From Treponema sp. (GTDB lineage Bacteria; Spirochaetota; Spirochaetia; Treponematales; Breznakiellaceae): a DNA stretch of 15,810 nt. Below the pieces are notes generated by a model that was not told the DNA's origin, did no database searches, and worked only from the letters and a program-made list of their open reading frames with translations. Every line of letters starts with the position of its first letter. Within the stretch, counting starts at the first letter, position 1. This document shows, piece after piece, positions 1 to 7,331 of the stretch. Location of the stretch: the NCBI GenBank assembly GCA_031266095.1, contig JAISBR010000191.1:1-15810 (forward strand). The letters are read 5' to 3'. The position numbers and the translations under genes were made by a program.

Positions 1-5
1 AGGAG
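1..5 (+). promoter_or_regulatory. Ribosome binding site deciding the start of the first lipoprotein
   Basis: An AGGAG motif opens the window. It lies 7 nt before the ATG at 13 but only 1 nt before the upstream in-frame ATG at 7. The ATG at 13 is therefore the likely start, and it gives an N-terminus (MKKT) matching the paralogue at 821, which has its own AAGGAG at 806-811. Confidence 0.75.
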
Positions 6-12
6 AATGAAC

Positions 13-795
13 ATGAAGAAAACATTGATGAGATTGGGGGTACTGGCCGCGGCGCTGGCGCTCACATTCGTGTTTGTGTCCTGTGCGCAGCCGACCGAAG
101 AAGGATCGTCAGGCCCCAACGCCCCGACGATCATCCGGCTGTACCTGGACCGCGACGACGCCACGCTTCAGGCGACTGACGTAATACAGTTCAGGGTTGG
201 TGAGGAACTGTTGATTCCGGGAGCTAATTACCCCGCCGCTGCTAATGAGATCATAGATAGCGCCGGTACGGTGGAACCCGGCGCCAAGACCGGGGCTCTC
301 GAGGCCGGGGACCGCACCAGGGTAATCGCAATTGGTTGGACTAGAGGTCTCAACGACCCTACGGTTCTCAACGATGAAAACCCGAAAAAGAAATTCCTGG
401 ACAGTGGGCAGATAGCCATTCGACCTTCCTATGATCCTGCCAATGGTGTTAATGGCGGAGGGAATTCAATTCAGGTCAACGCCAAGGACATCTACTATGT
501 GGATATTGAGTTGGTTAATAAGACGCCCGCTGCCAAAGACCGCGGTTCGATCTTTGACCAAAGTATCAGCGGTTATCTGGAACTGAATATTGACAATGTC
601 GCAGGTGGTTCTTCAATCGTGGATGGAACTTATATGTACACCAAAGATAAGCACGGTTTCAACGATCTGTGGAAGATGGAGAACGGCGCTCCGCTGTGGA
701 GATCGAACAACGCCAACATTAAGAAGGTCAGCCTGAAACCCGGTATCAACGAAGTGTACCTGTCGTATTTCTCGAACCAGCGGGCTACAAATTAG
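13..795 (+). CDS. Tandem-duplicated lipoprotein, copy 1 (unknown function)
   Basis: A 260-residue predicted lipoprotein. Residues 1-23 are a short basic start (MKKT, R7), a hydrophobic stretch and the lipobox-like FVS before Cys24. Spirochaetal lipoboxes are loose, so lipidation at Cys24 is likely and the mature protein should be membrane-anchored outside the cytoplasm. I recognise no domain. The mature part alternates conserved blocks (PTEEGSSGPNAPTIIRLYLD, ATDVIQFRVGEEL, EAGDRTRVIAI, PKKKFLDSGQI, YYVDIEL, DKHGFND, NIKKVSLKPG, YLSYFS) with short segments that differ in sequence and length from the neighbour. The alternating hydrophobic pattern suggests a beta-rich fold. Its paralogue starts 25 nt downstream with its own ribosome binding site, so the two are probably co-transcribed. 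The promoter lies outside the window. Function is unknown; a surface antigen or a glycan- or substrate-binding lipoprotein is only inference. Confidence 0.88.
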   Translation: MKKTLMRLGVLAAALALTFVFVSCAQPTEEGSSGPNAPTIIRLYLDRDDATLQATDVIQFRVGEELLIPGANYPAAANEIIDSAGTVEPGAKTGALEAGDRTRVIAIGWTRGLNDPTVLNDENPKKKFLDSGQIAIRPSYDPANGVNGGGNSIQVNAKDIYYVDIELVNKTPAAKDRGSIFDQSISGYLELNIDNVAGGSSIVDGTYMYTKDKHGFNDLWKMENGAPLWRSNNANIKKVSLKPGINEVYLSYFSNQRATN

Positions 796-820
796 TCTAA
801 AAATTAAGGAGAAGAAAGAT

Positions 821-1618
821 ATGAAGAAAACCTTTATGAAACTGGGCACTGCGGCTCTCGTCTTGGCGCTTGCCCTTGTGTTCGTGTCCTGCGCGCAGCC
901 CACCGAAGAAGGATCGTCGGGCCCCAACGCCCCGACGATCATCCGGCTGTACCTGGACCGTGACGACGCCACACTCATCGCTACTGACGTGATACAGTTC
1001 AGAGTTGGTGAGGAACTGCAGATTAATCAAGCAGTCACCAATTATCCCTTTGGCCTTATTCCGTTTGCTGACACCGCCGGCACGGTGGAACCCGGCGCCA
1101 AGGGCGGTCCCATCGAGGCTGGGGACCGGACCCGGGTAATCGCGATTCCCTGGGATAGAAGGGCGGTTAACGTTCCTACGGTTCTCAGCGATCAAAACCC
1201 GAAAAAGAAATTCCTGGACAGCGGACAGATAACGCTTAAGCCCAGTTATGTTGGCCCTGCTACTGCGGGTGGTAGTACTATTCAGGTCAACGCCAAGGGC
1301 GTGTACTATGTGGACATTGAGCTGATCAACCAGACGGTCGCTTCCAAAGACCGCGGCTCGATATTTGACGGCAGTATCAGTGGTTATGTGGAATTGGTTG
1401 GTCATACGATAGATGCCAATGTGGGTGGATTGCTGACTGACACTACATATCTCTATACCGCCGACAAGCACGGTTTCAATGATCGGTGGAAACTGGACAC
1501 GGACGGCGTTACAACCCTGTGGGCTACGACCAACAAGAACATCAAGAAAGTCAGCCTGAAACCCGGGGTCAACGAATTGTACCTGTCATATTTCTCGTAC
1601 AATCGGTCTCAGAACTAA
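821..1618 (+). CDS. Tandem-duplicated lipoprotein, copy 2 (unknown function)
   Basis: A 265-residue paralogue of the preceding gene, with the same signal layout (MKKT, hydrophobic core, Cys24) and the same conserved blocks in the same order. AAGGAG at 806-811 sits 9 nt before the ATG. From Cys24 through the GEEL block, 43 codons align without gaps; ten codons differ and nine of those changes are synonymous. This implies an old duplication kept under protein-level selection. Other segments differ freely: after GEEL, copy 1 has LIPGANYPAAANEI and copy 2 has QINQAVTNYPFGLIP, and the stretch after SGY is longer here. A strong intrinsic terminator follows about 65 nt after the stop, so this is the last gene of its transcript. 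No enzymatic motif is visible. Function is unknown, and I have no family name to offer. Confidence 0.88.
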   Translation: MKKTFMKLGTAALVLALALVFVSCAQPTEEGSSGPNAPTIIRLYLDRDDATLIATDVIQFRVGEELQINQAVTNYPFGLIPFADTAGTVEPGAKGGPIEAGDRTRVIAIPWDRRAVNVPTVLSDQNPKKKFLDSGQITLKPSYVGPATAGGSTIQVNAKGVYYVDIELINQTVASKDRGSIFDGSISGYVELVGHTIDANVGGLLTDTTYLYTADKHGFNDRWKLDTDGVTTLWATTNKNIKKVSLKPGVNELYLSYFSYNRSQN

Positions 1619-1682
1619 ATAAACCCGGCCTCCATTGCCCAGCCGCCGCGGGCAGCGCCGGCCGTAAGTTTCCTTTTCCTTG

Positions 1683-1718
1683 GGCCCGTTATGCAGCGCA
1701 TAGCGGGCCGTCTTTTTT
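1683..1718 (+). terminator. Intrinsic terminator after the lipoprotein pair
   Basis: A 12-bp stem pairs 1683-1694 (GGCCCGTTATGC) with 1698-1709 (GCATAGCGGGCC) around a 3-nt loop; one position is a G-U wobble. A run of six T follows at 1713-1718. The T run is only on the plus strand, so it serves the lipoprotein transcript and not the converging TPR operon. Confidence 0.92.
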
Positions 1719-1782
1719 GTACCAACGGGCCGGGGTCCGGCCGGGCTTGAACAGGTAGGCGCAGGTTAAACCCGCGTCACTC

Positions 1783-3783
1783 TCAGCGGAGGCCCCGCAG
1801 GAGGTCCCGCAGTTCGGGGTTGGTCTCCGGGACTGCGCCGTTTGGCCGCTCGTCCTTTTCAGGCTGCAGGATGATCTCGTCCCCGGCTTCAATGCGGTCG
1901 AAAAAACCGCTGCGGACTAAAGTACCGGAGGCCACTTCCTCGTCGGCGCTGTCGATGGTCATTTTTCCCACCAGATCATCGGCGGTGTAAACCAGGGCTA
2001 TGCCCTCGTTGGCGATCTGGGGCCGGCCTTTTTTGACCACGTCGAATACATCGCCGGCTTTGACCCCGTCTACCCTGCCCTTGTCGATAAGGCCCTGACC
2101 CTGGCGGCGGATGAGGAGGCTGGCCCGGAACGGAAGCGAAGCGGCAAGCTGGTCCACAATGCCCCGGCCGGCGCTCCGCAGCCGGTCCGAGCCGGTACGG
2201 AAGGTGGAAAAAGTTCCCGCCGCCGCACCGGTCCGGGCCGCGAATAATTCACCCTTGAGGGAAATGTCCCGTTCATTCTCCGCCGTCGAAACAATAAGAA
2301 AATAATCCGCTCCCGCTTCCCTGGCGGCCCTGAAGGCCAGGGAAAAAGAGGCCTGCCGCAGTTCCAGATTCATGGGGGAGATATTGCGGTCATGGATCAA
2401 CAGTTCCTTTATATATGAAGAGGCGATTGCCCCCGCGTCGGCGTGGCGGAAACTGGACTGGCCCGCCAGGGAAAAAACGGCGATGTTCCAATGCCGCCGC
2501 GCCAGGTCCACCGGGTTCACCTGCCAGCGCCGGAACAGGGCGTTGGAGAGGAGTGAGCCGTAGGCCTCCACCGCGTCGTTGAGCGTCTGATCCGCCTGGC
2601 CCAGGTCCTGCAGAAAACGGAGTTCCTCAAGGTAACGGGCCGGGTAGCCCTGGAGCCGGAGCAGTTCCGCGTATTCCCGGCGGTCACGGGCGTATGGGTT
2701 GAGGCGCAGCCCTCTGCGGTATTCAAAGAGGGCCTGTTCGGTCAGGCTGCGGGAACGGTAGTCCCTGGCCCGCTCAAAGTGCCAGGCGGCCCAGCGGCTC
2801 CGGCGGGGATCCTCAAGGCCGGTAGCGGCGATGAGGGTCTCCTCAAGGGCGGCCCGGATGAATTCGTCGTCACTGTTAACGCTGACGGCATTGGTAAGCA
2901 CGGTAAGGGCGTCGGCGTTCCGGCCAAGCCTGATAAGGGAAAGGCCCTTGAGATACCACGCGCTTATGTCTTCCCGGCCGGCGGCGATAGACTCATCCGC
3001 AAGCCGGGCGGCCTCCTCGTATTGGCCGTTTCGGTAACGGAGACTCGCCAAAAGGGAACGGGCCGGGCCGTAGCCGGGCCTGAAATACAGGGCCTGTTCC
3101 GCGTTTCTGATGGCCTGGGGAATCCGGTCCCCCAGGGAATTGATATAGGCGGCATAATAAAAAACCCGGTAATCATCGGGATGCTGGGCCAGCGCCCGGT
3201 CTATAAAGGAGATGGCCGCAGGGGTATCGCCCAGGGAACTTGAGACCAGGGCCAGCGAAAGGAGGAGCCGCCGGTCATCGGGGTAACGGCGGACCGCCTC
3301 CCGGTAACGGAGCAGCGCCTCGGTCGGCCTGCCCCTGGCAATGTCCAGCTCACCCGCGGCAAAGAGGGCCTCCCGGTTATAAGGCTCCCTGGCAAGCACA
3401 TCGGAAATAACCGCCGCCGCCGCGTCCAGCCTGCCCAGGGCGATGAGCGTAAAGGCCTCAAGATTCGCCATAGTCATATTGGTCCGCGCCAGAGCCCGGG
3501 CCCTGCGCGTCCAGACCAGGGCCTGGTCAAATTCACCTAACTCATAATAACACTCCGCCAGAGCGGCGGTCCCCTCGGCGTGGGCCTGGTTGAGTCTGAT
3601 ACATTCGATAAAGGATTCCGAGGCGGAGTACCAGTCCTCAAGGGACATAAATTCCCTGCCCCGCTCATAGTAGACGGCCGCCTCCGCCGCCCCGCCGCGC
3701 GATCCGCTCTGCGCTGCGAGACGCTCAAAACCGGAGGTGAAACACAACGCGAAGATCAGACAAAGGACACGCAGTACTTTCAC
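1783..3783 (-). CDS. Secreted TPR-repeat protein with C-terminal FlgT/CsgG-like domains
   Basis: A 666-residue exported protein that ends the large minus-strand block. The chosen start is the GTG at 3783-3781: AAGGAGG lies 5 nt upstream and translation gives an immediate signal peptide (MKVLRVLCLIFALCFTSG, probable cleavage near LAAQ, residue 25). An upstream GTG at 3819 would add 12 residues but has a poor ribosome binding site. Residues 34 to about 410 are tandem tetratricopeptide repeats (ALAECYYELGEFDQAL and similar helix pairs), a scaffold for protein-protein contacts. From about 425 a mixed alpha/beta segment (NIAVFSLAG, GADYFLIVSTAE) resembles the nucleotide-free CsgG/FlgT middle-domain type. 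The last 110 residues (RASLLIRRQGQGLIDKGRVD, GDVFDVVKKG, VASGTLV) resemble the FlgT C-terminal small beta domain. These domain matches are from memory of the families. It follows the CBS gene by about 40 nt. A periplasmic scaffold role is inference. Confidence 0.85.
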   Translation of the reverse strand: MKVLRVLCLIFALCFTSGFERLAAQSGSRGGAAEAAVYYERGREFMSLEDWYSASESFIECIRLNQAHAEGTAALAECYYELGEFDQALVWTRRARALARTNMTMANLEAFTLIALGRLDAAAAVISDVLAREPYNREALFAAGELDIARGRPTEALLRYREAVRRYPDDRRLLLSLALVSSSLGDTPAAISFIDRALAQHPDDYRVFYYAAYINSLGDRIPQAIRNAEQALYFRPGYGPARSLLASLRYRNGQYEEAARLADESIAAGREDISAWYLKGLSLIRLGRNADALTVLTNAVSVNSDDEFIRAALEETLIAATGLEDPRRSRWAAWHFERARDYRSRSLTEQALFEYRRGLRLNPYARDRREYAELLRLQGYPARYLEELRFLQDLGQADQTLNDAVEAYGSLLSNALFRRWQVNPVDLARRHWNIAVFSLAGQSSFRHADAGAIASSYIKELLIHDRNISPMNLELRQASFSLAFRAAREAGADYFLIVSTAENERDISLKGELFAARTGAAAGTFSTFRTGSDRLRSAGRGIVDQLAASLPFRASLLIRRQGQGLIDKGRVDGVKAGDVFDVVKKGRPQIANEGIALVYTADDLVGKMTIDSADEEVASGTLVRSGFFDRIEAGDEIILQPEKDERPNGAVPETNPELRDLLRGLR

Positions 3784-3788
3784 CCCTC

Positions 3789-3795
3789 CCTCCTT
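3789..3795 (-). promoter_or_regulatory. Strong Shine-Dalgarno fixing the TPR-protein start
   Basis: On the minus strand AAGGAGG is followed 5 nt later by the GTG at 3783. This near-perfect anti-16S match supports the internal GTG over the in-frame GTG at 3819, which is preceded only by a weak purine stretch. Confidence 0.75.
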
Positions 3796-3823
3796 CGCTG
3801 TTAATTGCGGCTGTTTCACACGC

Positions 3824-4579
3824 TCAACTCTCTTCTTTATGAGGCGCTATTTTTACCGAATTGATCTTGTGGCCTTCTATGTCCTGAATGATAAAATCTG
3901 TGCCCTGGTACACGATCTTTTCGTATTTTACCGGTATCTTGCCGAAAAGGTCAAACACAAAGCCGCCCAGCGTGTCGAAGTCCTCGGCGGGGAGTTCCAG
4001 GCCCGTTTCTTCGGCAAGGTCCTTCAGGTTTACCCCGGCGTCACAGAGCCAAAGGCCCTCCCCCAGTTGGACTATGTCTTCGGTTTCATGATCGAATTCA
4101 TCCTGAATGTCGCCGACAATTTCCTCGATGATATTTTCCATACAGACGATGCCCGATACCCCGCCGTATTCATCTACCACCACGGCGATATGCACCCGCC
4201 GGCGGCGGAGCTCGCGGAAGAGATCGTCGATGTGCTTTGAAACCGGAACAAAGAAAGGTTTACGAACAAGGGCTTTAATGTCAAATGGCGCATCACGGAC
4301 CAGGGCTTTGAGCACATCCTTGGCATAGAGAATCCCTATCACATTATCGATAGTGTCCTGGTATACCGGGAACCGGGAATGTTCGCTGTCCACTATCAGC
4401 GACAGCAGTTCGTCCCTGGAAGCGGCGGCGGAAAGAAAAACCGTACCGGTCCGGGGAACCATCACTTCCTTAACGGTGGTGTCAGAAAGCTCCACCACCC
4501 CCCGGATCATTTCCTGCTGGTCTTCCTCAAGTTCCCTGATTGCCTTGGAATTAAAAATGCCGGAAAGGGGACTTTTCAT
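3824..4579 (-). CDS. ybeX: CBS-pair/CorC_HlyC domain protein, YbeX (CorC/TlyC) family
   Basis: A 251-residue soluble protein with no transmembrane DUF21 segment. Two CBS domains lie at about 38-95 (starts VMVPR, contains SRFPVY and GILYAKD) and 103-155 (FFVPVSKHIDDL, then VVVDEYGG). A CorC_HlyC transporter-associated domain follows at about 170-245 (LPAEDFDTLGGFVFDLFGKIP). The family is annotated variously as TlyC haemolysin, CorC magnesium/cobalt efflux or YbeX. The soluble form next to phoH and ybeY fits YbeX, which belongs to the ybeZ-ybeY-ybeX set tied to ribosome and rRNA metabolism. CBS pairs usually bind adenosyl ligands such as AMP or ATP. The start ATG overlaps the ybeY stop as ATGA, a 4-nt overlap implying translational coupling. 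Haemolysin activity is unlikely from sequence alone; the exact ligand is not visible. Confidence 0.9.
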   Translation of the reverse strand: MKSPLSGIFNSKAIRELEEDQQEMIRGVVELSDTTVKEVMVPRTGTVFLSAAASRDELLSLIVDSEHSRFPVYQDTIDNVIGILYAKDVLKALVRDAPFDIKALVRKPFFVPVSKHIDDLFRELRRRRVHIAVVVDEYGGVSGIVCMENIIEEIVGDIQDEFDHETEDIVQLGEGLWLCDAGVNLKDLAEETGLELPAEDFDTLGGFVFDLFGKIPVKYEKIVYQGTDFIIQDIEGHKINSVKIAPHKEES

Positions 4580-5082
4580 CTATCTTCTTCCTCCCGCGGC
4601 CCCGCCGCCGGCGGCATTGCCGCCCCGGTCAAAATGCGCTCCTCCTCAAGCCTTGTCAATATACGCTCCTGTAAAATAATCATAGGTTCGGTATCATCGT
4701 TGGTCCGGTGATCCATGCCGTCTAAATGCAGAATACCATGAATGAGCAGGCGGCGTAACTCCTCGTCCACAGGAGTTTGAAAATACCGCGCGTTTTCCCG
4801 CAGTGTGTCCAGGGAAATGACAATATCCCCCGGCAGGTAACGCCTGCCGCCGTCCTCACCGGTCTCCTCGGCGCCCAGCGCAAAGGAAAGCACGTCGGTG
4901 GCTTCGTCCCTGCCGCGGTATTGGGTATTAAGGGCTTTTATGGTTTGGTCGCCGCAGAGCAGAATCGAAAGGTCCCAGTTGTCCCGCCCGATCGCGTCAA
5001 TCACTTTTAGCGCGTAACGCTCAACGCCGCCGCTCCAGGCAGGCGGAGGTATTTCCTCAACGGTAACGGCCGCCCGGTTCAC
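4576..5082 (-). CDS. ybeY: YbeY single-strand-specific endoribonuclease (rRNA maturation factor)
   Basis: A 168-residue YbeY-family metalloprotein. The hallmark zinc-binding motif is intact as HGILHLDGMDH, with His115, His119 and His125 as ligands. The upstream conserved segment LNTQYRGRDEATDVLSF (about 51-67) carries the family's conserved arginine and TDVLSF. YbeY takes part in 16S rRNA 3'-end maturation and ribosome quality control in bacteria, in the cytoplasm. The start codon is GTG at 5082-5080, overlapping the stop of the upstream HD gene as GTGA. Its own ribosome binding site is weak (purine-rich GGGGAAGAAGA), so translation probably depends on coupling. The C-terminal tail after about residue 148 is acidic and proline/alanine-rich, somewhat longer than in E. 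coli YbeY. Identification is firm. Confidence 0.96.
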   Translation of the reverse strand: MNRAAVTVEEIPPPAWSGGVERYALKVIDAIGRDNWDLSILLCGDQTIKALNTQYRGRDEATDVLSFALGAEETGEDGGRRYLPGDIVISLDTLRENARYFQTPVDEELRRLLIHGILHLDGMDHRTNDDTEPMIILQERILTRLEEERILTGAAMPPAAGPREEEDR

Positions 5083-7331
5083 TCGTCTTCTTCCCCTGAT
5101 TCTTTCCCGTTTCCTTCTTTTTTCTGGTCAGGGTATTCTATTCGGGAATGATAATAGCCGGCCAGCACTTTGACGAACGCGTTCTTGATGGTTTCCAAAT
5201 CGCGGAAGGTCAGCTCCGACTCCGCAAGCTGGCCATGTTCAACCTTGGCCGCAAATAACTGCTGGATGAATTTCTCCATCTTCGCCGCGGTAGGTTTACT
5301 CAGGGTCCGAACCGCCGCCTCGGTCACATCGGCAAGCATCACCACCGCGGATTCCCTGGAACGCGGGGGAGAGCCTGGATAGGTAAAATCCTCGGTATTC
5401 ACCTGCTCTTCCTGCTTGAGGGCCTTGTTGTAAAACCAGGTGATGAGCGAATTGCCGTGATGCTCGGCGATAATACTGATAACGTCTTTGGGAAGCCCCA
5501 GGCTCCGGGCCTTTTCAATGCCCAGCTTTACATGGCTGCGGATCACCGTGGCTGAAAGCCGGGGCGCGATGTTGTCATGCCTGTTATAATCGGTCTGATT
5601 CTCCACAAAATAGCTGGGGTTTTCCATTTTACCGATGTCGTGATAATAGGCCCCCACCTGCGCGAGGAGGGCGTCGGCGCCGATGTCCTGGCAGGCCTGC
5701 TCCGCCAGGTTTGCCACCATGATTGAGTGGCTGTAGGTACCCGGCGCGGTGGTAAAGAGCTTCCGTAATATGGGGGCGTTCAGGTCTGAAAGCTCTCTGA
5801 GTCTGAAGGGAGTGACCGCGTTCAGTACGTTTTCCAGCGGCGGCAGGATACCGAGGATCAGCATCCCCGAGATGATACCGTTCAGAGCGGCCCAGAACAG
5901 CATGATCGGATACGCTCCGGGACCGGCGCCGCGCATAAGGAGAATCACGATAACCGCCAGACAGTTGGCCGCCGCGACAATAAGCCCCGCCTTGATAAGA
6001 TCCATCCGTTTCTCGGCGCCCTTGAGAACGGTAGAGGCCGCCACTCCGGAAATCAGCGCGAAAATACAGGAAGCAATATCAAAGGAACCGGAGAGACAGG
6101 CCCCTAAGGGAAGAGCCATAGCCATAACCAGAGCCAGCCTCGGTCCCATAAACACGGCGGGGATCATCACCAGGAGAGCGGTGGGAAAAACAATGGCCAC
6201 CGGAAAACCTTCAAGAGCCCCGTGAAAGATACTTTTTACCAGCGCCGCGCCGGCCAGATACAGACACGCAAGGCTGGAAAGGAGGTAGCTCTCACTGTCA
6301 TTCAGTTCCCTGCCCAGCATAGGACGGCTCCGTAAAAAGATAAGAAGCGTGTAAACAAGGAAAACGATCAGCACAAGCCCGATAACGGTACGGGGATCTT
6401 TCCTGGTACGGGACAGCTTAAGAGCCTTGAGCTGCTGCATTTCATCCTCGGTTATGACAAAGCCTTTTCTGATGATCCGCTTTCCCTTTTCAATATTTTT
6501 GATAACCGGCGCGATCCGCTCTTTGGCTTCTTCCACCCGTCGAAGAGAATCATCAAAAGAGAAAAAGACATTTTCCTTAACAAAGGGACGCAGCAGTCCA
6601 ACGGCCATTGTTCTGAAAGACTCAGGTATAGACGCGCTTTCCGCTATCTGTTCAAGGGCCCCGGAGACATTAGCGGTGGTTATGACGCTACTATAAAATA
6701 TCCGTTCCCGTTCAGTCCTGAAACCCGAAGGGTTAAGCAGTTCCGCCACATCGGGATTGTAATCCCTTAATGCCGCGTTGTTAAGGGCGAAAATTCCCCT
6801 CTCTAAAACGGCGCTCAGGATTTTAAGGCCAAACTCCCTGAACCTCTCCCGTTCTGAGGCGGCGAAATAGGCGGTAATGGTCTCGTTTGAAAAGAAGGAC
6901 GGGTACTCGGCCTGGATCGCAAGCTGGGAAGAGGCGGTGAGGGGGCCGGCCGCGGCCAGCTTGTCGGCAAAATCGCAGAAAGCGTTCCAGGAATTCCACG
7001 CTTGTACGTCCTCCCCGGGGGAATACCGGAACACGGCGGGAACCAGCCGTTCCTGGATTTCTATGCGGATACGGGTCGCTTCCTCATCAACATACGACGC
7101 CGAGTATTCGGCGATAACATCCCTGTCCGCGACCTTGCCGGTTTCGAAATCCTGGATGTCCCCTATTCCGCCGTCACCACCGCCCATATTACTCACCAGT
7201 GTCAGCACTGAAATGACAAAGGAACAAAGGCTGACCACGCTGGGCGCGATACGGAACCGGTCAAGGTTAAAAATGCCGCGCAGAGAATCCCGAAAGTCCC
7301 CGGTAAGCGGGTTAAATTTCCTGATCATCAT
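5079..7331 (-). CDS. pgpH: 7TM-HD cyclic di-AMP phosphodiesterase, PgpH/YqfF family
   Basis: A 750-residue membrane protein with the PgpH architecture. One N-terminal transmembrane segment lies at about 30-48 (SVVSLCSFVISVLTLVS). A large extracytoplasmic 7TMR-HDED-type domain covers about 50-300, with the conserved FVITEDE near 297 just before the membrane bundle. A cluster of hydrophobic helices spans about 315-500. A cytoplasmic HD domain covers about 525-690, with TYSHSIMVANLAEQA, the metal-binding YYHDIGK near 563 and AEHHGN near 622. Proteins of this type hydrolyse cyclic di-AMP, so the likely role is lowering this second messenger in response to an external signal. The ATG at 7331 lies inside the end of phoH (20-nt overlap). 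A second ATG at 7328 is equally possible. The acidic C-terminal tail (KKEGNGKESGEEDE) runs to the overlap with ybeY. Substrate specificity is inferred from the family. Confidence 0.93.
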   Translation of the reverse strand: MMIRKFNPLTGDFRDSLRGIFNLDRFRIAPSVVSLCSFVISVLTLVSNMGGGDGGIGDIQDFETGKVADRDVIAEYSASYVDEEATRIRIEIQERLVPAVFRYSPGEDVQAWNSWNAFCDFADKLAAAGPLTASSQLAIQAEYPSFFSNETITAYFAASERERFREFGLKILSAVLERGIFALNNAALRDYNPDVAELLNPSGFRTERERIFYSSVITTANVSGALEQIAESASIPESFRTMAVGLLRPFVKENVFFSFDDSLRRVEEAKERIAPVIKNIEKGKRIIRKGFVITEDEMQQLKALKLSRTRKDPRTVIGLVLIVFLVYTLLIFLRSRPMLGRELNDSESYLLSSLACLYLAGAALVKSIFHGALEGFPVAIVFPTALLVMIPAVFMGPRLALVMAMALPLGACLSGSFDIASCIFALISGVAASTVLKGAEKRMDLIKAGLIVAAANCLAVIVILLMRGAGPGAYPIMLFWAALNGIISGMLILGILPPLENVLNAVTPFRLRELSDLNAPILRKLFTTAPGTYSHSIMVANLAEQACQDIGADALLAQVGAYYHDIGKMENPSYFVENQTDYNRHDNIAPRLSATVIRSHVKLGIEKARSLGLPKDVISIIAEHHGNSLITWFYNKALKQEEQVNTEDFTYPGSPPRSRESAVVMLADVTEAAVRTLSKPTAAKMEKFIQQLFAAKVEHGQLAESELTFRDLETIKNAFVKVLAGYYHSRIEYPDQKKEGNGKESGEEDE

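Noticed and set aside
7..12. ATG at 7 as the start of the first lipoprotein
   Set aside because: It is only 1 nt from the AGGAG; the ATG at 13 has proper spacing and matches the paralogue's N-terminus.
797..1471. Long minus-strand open frame opposite the second lipoprotein
   Set aside because: It has no ribosome binding site and lies antisense to a gene with clear paralogy and silent third-position changes in the plus frame.
1728..1742. GGCCGG-GGT-CCGGCC hairpin as terminator of the TPR operon
   Set aside because: On the minus strand it is followed by mixed sequence, with no T run.
2779..3243. Plus-strand open frame inside the TPR gene
   Set aside because: It is a shadow of a high-GC coding region; the minus-strand frame shows clear TPR helices and a signal peptide.
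3784..3819. Upstream GTG (3819) as the TPR-protein start
   Set aside because: It has a weak ribosome binding site and would place 12 polar residues before the signal peptide; the GTG at 3783 has AAGGAGG at 5 nt.
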